From contig OV884059.1 of assembly GCA_930367215.1 (NCBI GenBank), positions 50,562,957 through 50,626,956 on the forward strand: a stretch of 64,000 bases of DNA, read 5' to 3'. This DNA is from Pollenia angustigena (taxonomy: Eukaryota > Arthropoda > Insecta > Diptera > Polleniidae). Within the stretch, counting starts at the first letter, position 1. Every line of letters starts with the position of its first letter. The notes beneath the pieces were generated by a model that searched no databases, was not told where the DNA came from, and saw nothing but the letters and a program-made list of their open reading frames with translations. This document shows, one piece after another, positions 49,768 through 59,124 of the stretch. Both the position numbers and the translations under genes were made by a program.

Positions 49768-52141
49768 TTTGTAAAAATTTGTATAAGATCTCAACCAGGG
49801 GTGCCAGATGGTTTTAGTAAAAAATCGGCATATTTTCAAAAACAAATCGGAAATCAAATTATGAAAAGCGGCAAATTAAAATTACTGTTTTAAACACAAT
49901 AAAACATATTTTTAATGACAATAACAACAAAGCAAAACCATTAACCATTACATAATGCTTTAAAAAAAATAAATAAAAATAAATGTTTTATAAATAAATT
50001 TTATTTAATTAAAAAAAAAACAGGGTATCTGATAGCGGTGCGGGGTATCAAAACGGTGCCTTGTTTTTCGAGAATTTAAAAAAATAAATGACCCAATTTT
50101 CTCATGCGTGGATAAGGCACACCAAACATTTACCCTGGGGCAATGGAAAGGTATTTGATGTTTCAATCGAGGGTTTTAGGTTCTTAGAGACCAGTAACGG
50201 AAGATTTGTTTGTTGACGTGGCTATTTTAGTGAAAATGAACTTTGAACAAAATTGTCGATGAGCAATTACGTAAGAATCATTACCCTTAAAAAATGTCTC
50301 CTCAGCGAACTGTGACTGACAAATCCTCCCAATCGATAATTCCGACGGCGCCAACCTTCCTCCGCACCGTTTATTACTATTTGAAATAATCGCATTTAAA
50401 AATATAATTTTGCCACCAGACACCCTTTATATGAATAGATTTTACTTAAGGGTAAATTGCAGGGACCGTTAATAAGAGTGATCCATATAATTTTAGCTTG
50501 AAAACTCTCCATATTAGAGTCAGCGGAGACCTATACTGTCTTATACCAAGGTTCGTCTCATTAAGAACCTATGGTGATCTAGAATAAACGATCTTAACTC
50601 CACAGTTAAAAATAATTTTTCAACGAAAAAATAAAAGTAGGTATGGATGAACTCTTAAAAAGAGAGTTTTATTTCGCAGTCATAAAATAATGACAATTAG
50701 TTTAATTTCAGTGCAAGCTGATTAGATAACATTGCTTTACAAATTGTAGTGATCTGACCAGCTACAAGCTTTGGGTGTCCAAGTACAAAATATGAATTTA
50801 ATTAAATGTCGGTTAAAATCAAACTCCTGAAATGAGTTTTAATTTATGGCGGCTTAATAAAACTCTTTTTTTAAGAGTTAAATTCGACCTTTAATGTCTA
50901 CGTTGAAAAATAGCGGTTTTATATGGGCTTTTTTGTTTTTATTCCAAAAATAACTCAGGGACTAAAAATAATTACTTTTATTATTTTTTGTAAAGGTTAC
51001 GAGAAAAAATTCCTTTATTTTCAATTGGGAGCCTTTAACCATTATCGTTATATATATTTTTTTTTTTTTTTGGTTGTGGTAACCAATTAAAGTAAAATTT
51101 ATTTATTTTTGGTAATTTTTTGTTTACAGATATCTATTGGAAAAAATTATTTATTTTTCTGGTTACAATTCTTATGTCAATAAAACATATGTATCACATT
51201 TCCTTTAAGCTTCTCATATGAAGTTGTATATTTTTCAAAATGTGTTTGTTGGGTTAGACGCAATACAAACACTGCATATACCTATAAAATAAATATGTAT
51301 AACCATTTTTTCCTTAAGTATAAGCGCTAAATTAATAAAAGTTGTCTCTTTGTGTAACAAGTTACCCAAAATTAATAATTTGTATAAAACAAACCAAAAA
51401 TTACCGTGCTGTAAGTGTTTATCAAAAAATAGGCACTTTGATAATTTAGAGGAAAAAAATCGTCAAAATGCAGATTTATCGGTTAATATGGTAGGCCTGA
51501 TCAAAACGCTTCCTGCAAGTTTTTATTTTTTACAAACACAAAGTATGTATGTACACGTGTTTAGTTCTTTCAGAGTTTTTTTTTTTCAATAATTTTTGTC
51601 TACTTGGCACTTGAACGAAGAAATCGCAACCTTTCAATTTCATGAAAGAATTTTTTACACAAACAAAATAAATATCGGTACCGAAAATTTAAAAAATGTT
51701 TGCCTACCAAAAAAACAAGCAACACATTTTGTTCTTGTAAAGTTTTTTTTGTTTGTTTTTTTGTGTGCTCGAAGCACATCACGCAAAAATGATTGAAAAA
51801 AATAACTGTTCATGTGTACATATTTTGTTTTTGTAAAAAATTATTTTTTAGCCAGCCAAAGAGTCGGCTCTTTTGCGTTGAAAAATAATTGAAAATAACG
51901 GTATCGTACAATAAGTAACTTATTTAATCCATCAGCATCCACTTGGATCTGCTTTCGCGAAACAGATATTAGCAGATATGATACTCTCTTTTGCTTTTGT
52001 ATCAACTTACATCCACTCTTTTACAAATCATATCAAGATCAACTTACATATATCAGAAACACAAGAGCACTCATCCATACGCATCCACTTTAGAAAAAAC
52101 ACAGAAACAGATATAAACAGATGTATCTGTGCAGGTCTTTA
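49768..52141. other. Non-coding interior of the 3.7-kb hAT-like element
   Basis: AT-rich with no supported gene. It contains a hAT-type terminus motif CAGGGGTGCCAGATGG (about 49797) without a partner. An inverted repeat pairs ACTCTTAAAAAGAGAGTTTT (about 50651) with AAAACTCTTTTTTTAAGAGT (about 50860), probably a further small element. Confidence 0.4.
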
Positions 52142-52176
52142 ATATGTAATATTAAGAAAAAAGCAATTATATAAAT

Positions 52177-52900
52177 TAGGATTGGGCAAAAAATATCGAT
52201 ATATCAAAATATCGATATTTAAAAAAAATCGATATATATCACCGATATTTAAAATACCGATATATCGATGTAACGATATTGAAATAGGACTATCGAATTC
52301 GATATTTTTTAAAGTCAGTTTTCATTAAAAAATCCAAATTTTAGCTGTTTTTTTTTAAACAATAAGTATTTAAAAATTGGCATCACTGCAAGCATCATGT
52401 GTTTTTTTAAACTAATATGAAGATCAATAACTCCCGGTCTTCAACTGACATGATTTGCTGTTATAACATGGTTATGAAAGGGTTGTTAAAACATTTGTAT
52501 TAACAAACGTGTTCCAACATGAGAAAACCTCTAACATTATGAGTCTATACTTAACACTAACATCATATTAATGTTAATGTTAAGCATTTCATGTCAGTTG
52601 TAGACTGCATGTATTAGAAGAAGAATTAAGAAAGAAGCGGGGATTTACCTTGCAGATTTCTAATTAAAGCAGTAAAGTCAAACGAAATTGAAAAGATATA
52701 TTTTATGCGGTTTTGGAACAATATATATGCCTCTATATATATTTGGAATAATAATAATATTTGGGCATATACATATATTAAATTTTTTAATTTGGTAATA
52801 CGTTCGATATATCGATATTTTTGAAAAAATAAATATCGATACTCTTAAAAAATATCGATTCGATATATATTGATATATTTTTTCAATTTGCCCAGCCCTA
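52177..52900. mobile_element. Non-autonomous hAT element rich in ATATCGATAT, 724 bp
   Basis: The ends are TAGGATTGGGCAAA and, from the right, TAGGGCTGGGCAAA. Exact 8-bp duplications ATATAAAT lie at 52169-52176 and 52901-52908. Both subterminal regions consist of overlapping ATATCGATAT palindromes. The centre has no coding capacity and includes a TTGGCATCACTG motif, possibly the end of an older nested element. It sits 28 bp from the end of the preceding hAT-like element. Confidence 0.85.
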
Positions 52901-52908
52901 ATATAAAT

Positions 52909-53631
52909 TTGTGCTGCTACATAGAAATCTGAACGCATCGTTTAAAAAACCGATAGAATCAGAAACACTTTTTTAAGTGGTATTTTTGTGTCCTTCCGTC
53001 CATCTGGCCTGACGTCTGTCAATGTAAATCTTGTGCGGAAAGTAAAAGCAGCTGTTTTTAGTTAATTTGATAAAATTTGGTAAATACGTTTAATTTACAG
53101 AACAATTTCGTTTATAATACAAAATTTTAAAAAAAGTAAACAAAAAAGTTTTTGAATGAAATTTCGTACGATTAACAACGTTTTTTGAATTTGGCTTAAG
53201 ATGTTTTGTCAAAATGCCGCAGATATAATTTAAAATTAAGCGATCTTTTCTTTAATCCCTTTAATACAAAATATCTCATATATTGAGCACAAATCACTCT
53301 TATATGGATCTTAACCTCTTAACAATATTTTATTCTGGTGAGCCCGAAACAAATAATAATTTGTGTAATATTTTGCTTTCAAATAAGCCATATTTTTTTT
53401 GGGGCATTTTTTTTAACGTTTTAATGCATATTTCTTTATTAACATTTATACTTGGTTTCGTTACTTGCTGTGTTGCTGTCAAATAGTACTCAGACAATTA
53501 AACAAATGAAATTTATGTGTAATTTTGTTTTGGGAGTTTAATTTTTAAGGCAATTACCAGAATTGGGTAATTAAGCGTATGGCAAAAATGAAAGAAAAAC
53601 GGGGACTTTTAACTCAAGGTAAATAACTGTG
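52909..53631. other. AT-rich DNA without recognised genes
   Basis: A 67-codon frame around 53283-53486 has hydrophobic stretches but lacks an ATG at its start and any recognised domain. GGTAATTAAGCGTAT near 53570 links this stretch to the inverted-repeat relic at 53632-53673. Confidence 0.4.
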
Positions 53632-53673
53632 AAAGGCATTTAAGCGTGGGGTAATTAACCGGGTATTCTGTAG
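53632..53673 (-). repeat. Inverted-repeat end related to 1905-1947
   Basis: GGGGTAATTAACCGGGTATT followed by CTGTAG is, in reverse complement, close to CTACAGTATCCCACGGATAA at 1905. No matching target duplication flanks the two ends. Confidence 0.45.
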
Positions 53674-53824
53674 CATTTAACCCGCTACTTCGGTAGCGTA
53701 TCCTCTTTCTTCATGGACATCTGTATGCCAAAGTTTATTTTCCTAGGTTTTAACTTGTTTAAATTCTAGCATTTAACCCGCTACTTTATAATCGTGCCTT
53801 TTATTTTATGAACATATTTATATG
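53671..53824 (+). repeat. Tandem duplication of about 96 bp, second copy split by a LINE
   Basis: TAGCATTTAACCCGCTACTT occurs at 53671 and 53767. TATGCCAAAGTTTATTTTC occurs at about 53727 and again at 55222, beyond the LINE. The LINE therefore landed inside the second copy of a diverged duplication. Confidence 0.7.
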
Positions 53825-55226
53825 TTCATTTTTAACGCTATATTAAGAGTCGGATACTTCCCATCCTCATGGAAGAGGTCTATAATTGTTATGATTCCCA
53901 AGCCAGGAAAAGATGCTAGCCAGGTTGCGTCGTACAGATCGATAAGCTTATTGCCAATCCTATCGAAGCTTTTCGAAAAAATATTCGTTTTAAGTATAAC
54001 TCCTCATCTAAATGAACACGACATCATCCCAGACCATCAGTTCGGATTCAGAGCGAAACATGGTACAATGGAACAAGTGCATAGAATTGTCACCCTTATT
54101 AGATCGGCGTTTGAGAAAAGGCAATACTGCTCAGCCCTGTTTATAGACATTTCCCAAGCTTTTGACAAAGTTTGGCATGATGGGCTACTCATCAAAATAA
54201 CACGAATGCTTCCTCAAAACACTCACAAGCTTCTGGAGAGCTATCTAACAGGCAGAACATTCATAGTAAGGTCGCAAGATAAATACTCCCCCCTCAAGAA
54301 AATTTCTGCTGGTGTTCCCCAAGGCAGCATATTAGGACCGCTTCTATATATTATATACATAGCGGATATGCCAACAAACCTGAGCACGCATACCTCTACA
54401 TTTGCAGACGACACAGCATTTATTAGCGTTAACCATGATCCAAAAGTCGCATCGCAAAATCTGCAGTCCCACATCAATGAACTAGAGGCCTGGCTAGAAA
54501 AATGGAGAATAAAGGTTAACCCGGCTAAATGTGCTCACTTAACTTTCACGCTCAGAAGACAAACGTGCCCAGCTGTAAAAATAAATAACATCACTGTACC
54601 GGTAGAAAACCATGTTAAGTACTTGGGAATTCATATAGATAGACGCTTGACCTGGTCGCGTCATATTGAAGCGAAAATAACGGCTATGAAACTTAAAGCA
54701 GCTCAACTACATTGGCTTTTCGGTCGAAACTCAAACTTGTCCTTAGACAACAAAATTCTCTTATACAAGTCCATCATAAAACCAATATGGACATATGGCA
54801 TCCAATTATGGGGTACTGCATGCGCATCTAACATCCAAAAGCTTCAAAGAAGACAGTCTAGAATATTACGACAAATTGTCTGCGCCCCATGGTATATACG
54901 TAATGAAATTATCCACAGAGATCTCAACGTCCCCACTATCCAGGAGGAAATTAAAAAATATTCAATAAGCTACATCGATAAACTAATGGTCCACCCTAAC
55001 TACCTCGCTCGGGGTTTGCTTCAGTTCGAAGGTCACCAGAGGCTAAAAAGAACCGATACTTTGAGCCTTACTAGAAGACATTTTAAAATTTGAATCCAGC
55101 AGTTAGTGGTTACACTGGTAACAACTAATAAACAACAAGTAGAATTAAGATTTGAATACATATTGTAAATTTCGATAAGAAAGATTCAATAATAAAAATA
55201 AATTAAAAAAAAAAAATATTTATATG
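53814..55226 (+). mobile_element. 5'-truncated jockey-like LINE with target duplication and poly-A tail
   Basis: The insert is flanked by the 11-bp duplication ATATTTATATG (53814-53824 and 55216-55226). It starts inside the reverse transcriptase and ends in AATAATAAAAATAAATT followed by a run of 12 A. 5' truncation, A-tail and a duplication of variable length are standard marks of target-primed reverse transcription. The intact reading frame implies a recent insertion. Confidence 0.93.
53822..55093 (+). CDS. Reverse transcriptase fragment of a jockey-clade LINE (423 codons, N-terminally truncated)
   Basis: It encodes the fingers/palm and C-terminal part of a non-LTR reverse transcriptase, the enzyme that copies LINE RNA into DNA at the nicked target. 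Visible motifs: WKRSIIVMIPKPGKD (17-31), YRSISLLPILSKLFEK (38-53), DHQFGFRAKHGT (71-82), motif A FIDISQAFDKVWH with Asp109, motif B AGVPQGSILGP (163-173), motif C FADD (194-197), thumb-side VKYLGIHIDRRLTW (265-278), and YGIQLWGT near 325. The endonuclease and ORF1 are missing because of 5' truncation. The ATG at 53822 lies in the target duplication, so genuine element sequence begins at the second codon. No internal stop or frameshift is seen and the catalytic Asp residues remain. It is not an autonomous element. The jockey assignment rests on motif style and is inferred. Confidence 0.9.
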   Translation: MFIFNAILRVGYFPSSWKRSIIVMIPKPGKDASQVASYRSISLLPILSKLFEKIFVLSITPHLNEHDIIPDHQFGFRAKHGTMEQVHRIVTLIRSAFEKRQYCSALFIDISQAFDKVWHDGLLIKITRMLPQNTHKLLESYLTGRTFIVRSQDKYSPLKKISAGVPQGSILGPLLYIIYIADMPTNLSTHTSTFADDTAFISVNHDPKVASQNLQSHINELEAWLEKWRIKVNPAKCAHLTFTLRRQTCPAVKINNITVPVENHVKYLGIHIDRRLTWSRHIEAKITAMKLKAAQLHWLFGRNSNLSLDNKILLYKSIIKPIWTYGIQLWGTACASNIQKLQRRQSRILRQIVCAPWYIRNEIIHRDLNVPTIQEEIKKYSISYIDKLMVHPNYLARGLLQFEGHQRLKRTDTLSLTRRHFKI

Positions 55227-55752
55227 CCAAAGTTTATTTTCTTAGGTTTTACCAAAAAAAGTTCTAACATTTTTCATCTCGTATGTTGATGTTCGCCTAT
55301 AATTTTGTGTTTCTAAGTTCAATATTATAGAAAATTCAAAATGCTCCACTCGTAGAACACAAAAGCAAATGAAAGAAAGTTAACTTCCCGTATTATCCTT
55401 TTTGATATGTTTTTCTCCCCATTTATGTGCCAAAAATTTCAATGTTGTAGTGGGAGCCCATAATTTAGTACGTATATGTCAATGAATGGGAAAATGTTTT
55501 GGTTTAAAAGATAGATGGCGTGACAAAAAAGTTCCAAAATATGTACAAGTTTTACGCGTTTACTTTCCAAAAGGACCAAATTTAAAAAAGTATCAACCAC
55601 CTGTCCAGTTTTTTTTAATGAACAACAATAAGTTTTAGAAATTTTGGATCTCTCTTAGGTTTGGATTTTTGAGGTAAGCGGGATGGATTTGGCGAGAGGC
55701 AAGCCTCGGTCCAAAATTCAGCTTTTAGCTTCAGGAGTTTAGGATGCGCAAT
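55227..55752. other. AT-rich DNA without recognised genes
   Basis: It continues the second copy of the 96-bp duplication (CCAAAGTTTATTTTCTTAGG) and then unremarkable sequence up to the GTATCGATAC-rich arm. Nothing coding was recognised. Confidence 0.4.
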
Positions 55753-55858
55753 TAGGGATGAAACGATACCTCTAAGGTATCCATACTTTTACTCGATGTG
55801 GCATCGCTCGTAAAGTATCGATACCTACTCAGTATCGAAAAAAAGTATCGATACTTAC
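55753..55858 (+). repeat. Left GTATCGATAC-rich inverted arm
   Basis: Counterpart of 62719-62826. It carries TATCCATAC and GGCATCGC where the other arm has TATCGATAC and GGTATCGC. Confidence 0.75.
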
Positions 55859-57200
55859 TAATAGTGTCCGACCGAACGCACTTTTTGAGACCGAACCCGA
55901 ACTTCGGTAAATTTTGATAAGTTCGGCCGAACCCGAACTTTTTGTTAATAAATCTGAACAATTGTACTTTTTTTAATGTATTTATTTAAAACAAAATAAA
56001 ATTTCGGGAAATTATTACATTTACACTTTTGGAAGGATGCAACATGAAAGGATAAATTGCACTTTATAGTAGTCAAAACTATTTTATTGTTAAAAAATAA
56101 TTAGTAATTGCTTTTCAATTTCAAGTTTAATACAGTATACATTAGGGCGGTAACTTTTTCACACTTTTTGCAAAAATCAAAAACGGCATAGTATATTCGT
56201 GTAGAACATTAAAAGTTATTAATAAAAAATATGATAATTTTATCGGACAGTTAAGAAAGTTTACGCAGGGAACGGGTTGAAGTTTGAAAACAACCATTTA
56301 ATCTCACGGAAATTTTAAAAAATTTATGTTTATTTTATTATACTAATATTTGCATATGGGCACTTCCACAGAAAAGCTCTCTTTTTGTCACGTCACGTCA
56401 CCTAGCAATTATTCTTTAGAACCACGTTGTTCAAATTTTTCCTCTCTTTCACTAAATGAAAACCTAGTTGCGCTCTACACCCAAATGCAAAAAAGGAAAT
56501 AATATTTTCATTATTCTTTGAGAAACAATTAAAAATGGTTGGTGACGTTACGTGACAAAAAGTAGACATTTCTGTGGAAATGCCAATATATATAATTGAG
56601 ATAAAATAAATTAAATATTGTCATATAGCATATAACGTTACTTTAATATAATTTTTATTAAGTTTTTGCCTTCTCCTGTAAATAAAGAAAAACATTAGTG
56701 TGGGCTTTTCTACATTAAAGTAACGATATGTAGTTATTTCTTTACGATACCACCCAGAAGTGTTGAATGCGAATATTGGTTTCGTCGGCAGCATATGTTT
56801 GCGATAAAATAAGGTATCAATTATCTGACGTCATTAATTTGTTTAAGAAGCTTTTTAAAATATAAGTTTTAATACATAATACTTCCATATTACTTTAAGA
56901 GAATACATTAAACAGTTTTATTTTGTAATGAGTTTAATTTTCTTCATGAATTAATTTGTTTTAATTCTTATACATAAACATTAAATTATAATTATATGAA
57001 TTTTAAAATTGGCTTTTATATATGAAATCCCGAAAAATCCCGATCCGTCCCGGGATCCCTTTTTTTGAATTAAAAATCCCGAATCCCGGGTTTCAAAAAA
57101 CCTAGTCCAGTTTGGCATCCCTAGTCCACACCTATAAACCACATATCGTCTAGGTCCATTTCCTCAATTTCTGGCTTTAGGAAGTCCGTTATCATCCCGC
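55859..57200. other. AT-rich DNA with relic element ends
   Basis: Near 55866-55942 there are repeated CCGAACCCGAACTT motifs after AGTGTCCGACCGAAC, resembling the start of a hAT-like element. Near 57035-57122 the sequence holds AATCCCGA repeats and ends AGTTTGGCATCCCTA, a hAT-type right terminus. No partner ends were found. No gene is seen. Confidence 0.4.
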
Positions 57201-57262
57201 TGTAACGACGTGTTTTCCACCTTATGCTGGGGTAGAGCTCGCGGCTCCCAGGGTTCGTTACA
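57201..57262. repeat. Short inverted repeat TGTAACGA...TCGTTACA
   Basis: A 62-bp stretch begins TGTAACGACG and ends GGTTCGTTACA, with a GC-rich centre unlike its surroundings. TGT...ACA edges resemble LTR termini, but 62 bp is too short for an LTR. Confidence 0.4.
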
Positions 57263-57499
57263 AAAATTTATTTAATGACCAGAGAAATGAAACAACGGAC
57301 TCGCTCTTTTCTTCAAACGTTATAAACCGTACGCTCAGTTTATTTGTTTCTCTTAATTTTACAATTTTACTGCAATAGTTGGCAAATTAAATATAACTCT
57401 CGGGACGGAACCGACAACACACACGAGGATAGCGACGCGACACACACGACGGCTTAGACAGAAAGGCCAAGGTAGCCATGGAGAAGGCAGACGACAAAC

Positions 57500-57699
57500 C
57501 AAGAGAATTTAGTCTACACCGCTGTTCTCTTGCTTTGCAGTCGTTACCGGTCGGTCTACTACACGTCGAGAGAATTTAGTCTACACCGCTGTTCTCTCGA
57601 GATGCAGTATCACCCTGCTCTCTAGCGCTGTCTCACGATAGTCAGGAAAAAGGTCAGAAAACAAACCAAGAGAATTTAGTCTACACCGCTCTTCTCTTG
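57500..57699. repeat. Three covarying hairpins with a constant loop
   Basis: The loop TTTAGTCTACACCGCTSTT is repeated three times, at about 57500-57532, 57567-57600 and 57668-57699. The flanking bases pair perfectly in each copy but differ between copies: CAAGAGAA with TTCTCTTG in the first and third, TCGAGAGAA with TTCTCTCGA in the second. The change on both sides of the stem keeps the pairing. The surrounding 57.2-58.0 kb is more GC-rich than the rest and may be the remnant of a retroelement leader or LTR; the identity is unknown. Confidence 0.7.
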
Positions 57700-58759
57700 T
57701 CTTGCAATCTTTCCTAGCAACGAGTGGAAACAAATGAAAGAAGTGTAACTTCTCTTCAAATGAACGCTAGATATTATTTAGCTATAGAAGTGTAACCTCT
57801 CACAGCTAAATAAGATCTTACCCGTTTGCCGGCTGCCGACTGACTCCCCCGTTTAATGGTACGTACTCCGCTTTTATACTGTTTGCCGGTGTACATTTAC
57901 ACACTCATACTAATATAATTATTTATCATGGTTGCTCATAAGTGTATGTTGTCGTGTCCTACTCCTTTCTACTCGCCACCAGATGGCGGAAGCCATCGGT
58001 CCGTTAATTTCAAAATTAGTAAATAGATGAATTCTTATTTAATACAAATAATAATTAAAGCACGAAGATAATATAAATTATAGAATTCACTCTAGCAAGA
58101 AAATTAAGTTAAACATAATATATGTACATTCATTCACTCAAGGATAATATAAGCTATGCAATACGGTGTAACACAAAATATAATAATAAATTCAAATAAT
58201 TATGATTCATCTTGGGCCGGATTGGTCTGGTGTGGTGGTGTAGTCTAGGGCATGTGACTCAAAAACGAGGGTTCCGACTTTTGGTCGTCACACCGCGATA
58301 GCGAACATCATTCACGATAATTGCTTGGCCGACACCATTTTCGAAGACGCCGTCAGCCGCAGAACTAACTGGGGAGCATGCACATATATTTTCCCATTTC
58401 CTACAGACCCGGTTTGCTAAAATTTACGCGCAATTCTCCCGATTGTGGAAACATTTGGGCCTTTGTACTCACCAAAAAAATCACGATGTGCATTAAATGC
58501 ATTTTGGTTGAACGCCCATTTTCGTAAAAGGCTTTATTAATCTTAACTCGCTGCTCAATTGTGTACCTCTCAATAATCGAAGTTGTCATATACTGGAACA
58601 AATATAGGTCAGTTTAAGTTGCGCAAAAAACTTGCCGTTAAGGTGTGACTCACAACTAACATAATGGATTATGGTTTTACGACCCTTTATTATATATTTA
58701 TCTATTTAAAAATAAAATACATAAATTATTTAGCTTAATTTCTTCGACCTTCTTAATAT
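57700..58759. other. Non-coding DNA, possible retroelement remnant
   Basis: AGAAGTGTAAC-YTCTC occurs twice (about 57738 and 57786) and TTATTTAGCT is mirrored by AGCTAAATAA (about 57776-57814). A pol III-like pattern (GTAGTCTAGGG and GAGGGTTCCGAC, about 58235-58278) is too weak to call a tRNA-derived element. No gene was recognised. Confidence 0.4.
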
Positions 58760-58811
58760 TATTTCCTTTTTTATCAAAAAGAAATTTCAATTTTTGGGAA
58801 TACAAAATTTT

Positions 58812-58915
58812 AATTTCAAAAGATTTTGTTATTTGTGCTTAATTCCCAGTTTTTATTCTTGATAAAAACACTTGAAATTTATTGTTGATGGGATAAGCTA
58901 TTCCTATGCGCATTT
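58812..58915 (+). repeat. Left inverted arm around the LINE
   Basis: 104 bp from AATTTCAAAAGATTTTGTT to GCTATTCCTATGCGCATTT. It matches the reverse complement of 62142-62245 with two differences by eye. Confidence 0.85.
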
Positions 58916-59017
58916 TACTGGTTGCTTAGGCCAGATCATCAGGAAACTTCATCCATAAAGATTTTAGAAAAACTTAATATCTTTGTTAGTACGGATGTTC
59001 TTGTGTTAATCGTTGTT

Positions 59018-59063
59018 GAACTGTTTTGGTGATGAAGGTATAACACTGATCACCAAACAGTTT
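59018..59063. repeat. Hairpin in the LINE leader
   Basis: AACTGTTTTGGTGAT is mirrored by ATCACCAAACAGTTT across a short loop just upstream of the endonuclease frame. Its role is unknown. Confidence 0.6.
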
Positions 59064-59124
59064 TTAACGACTTTTAACATAGTGGATATCTGTACTTTCC
59101 GTTTGATTTGAATTTTTTTATGTA

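Larger units (their letters stand above)
48444..52141. mobile_element. Large non-autonomous hAT-like element, about 3.7 kb
   Basis: The ends are TAAAGACCTGCAC and its exact inverse GTGCAGGTCTTTA, with CAGATA-rich subterminal sequence on both sides. The flanks are ATATGTAT (48436-48443) and ATATGTAA (52142-52149), which match at 7 of 8 positions as expected of an aged 8-bp duplication. No transposase was recognised in the 3.7 kb. The frames at 49008-49244 and 51350-51592 are unrecognised and probably chance. Smaller inverted repeats lie within. Confidence 0.6.

Noticed and set aside
53283..53486. Small membrane protein frame of 67 codons
   Set aside because: It begins at a TTG rather than an ATG, the hydrophobic content is expected from T-rich DNA, and no signal or relative is recognised.
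1905..53673. A giant Polinton/Maverick-like element or giant viral insertion spanning the window
   Set aside because: No integrase, protein-primed polymerase, capsid or packaging ATPase could be found. The related ends are short, diverged and lack a target duplication.
57201..57262. An LTR bounded by TGTAACGA and TCGTTACA
   Set aside because: Only 62 bp long, with no adjacent polypurine tract or primer site. More likely a short inverted repeat within a remnant.
58235..58290. tRNA gene or tRNA-derived SINE
   Set aside because: GTAGTCTAGGG and GAGGGTTCCGAC resemble A- and B-boxes, but no cloverleaf can be drawn and no insertion boundaries are visible.
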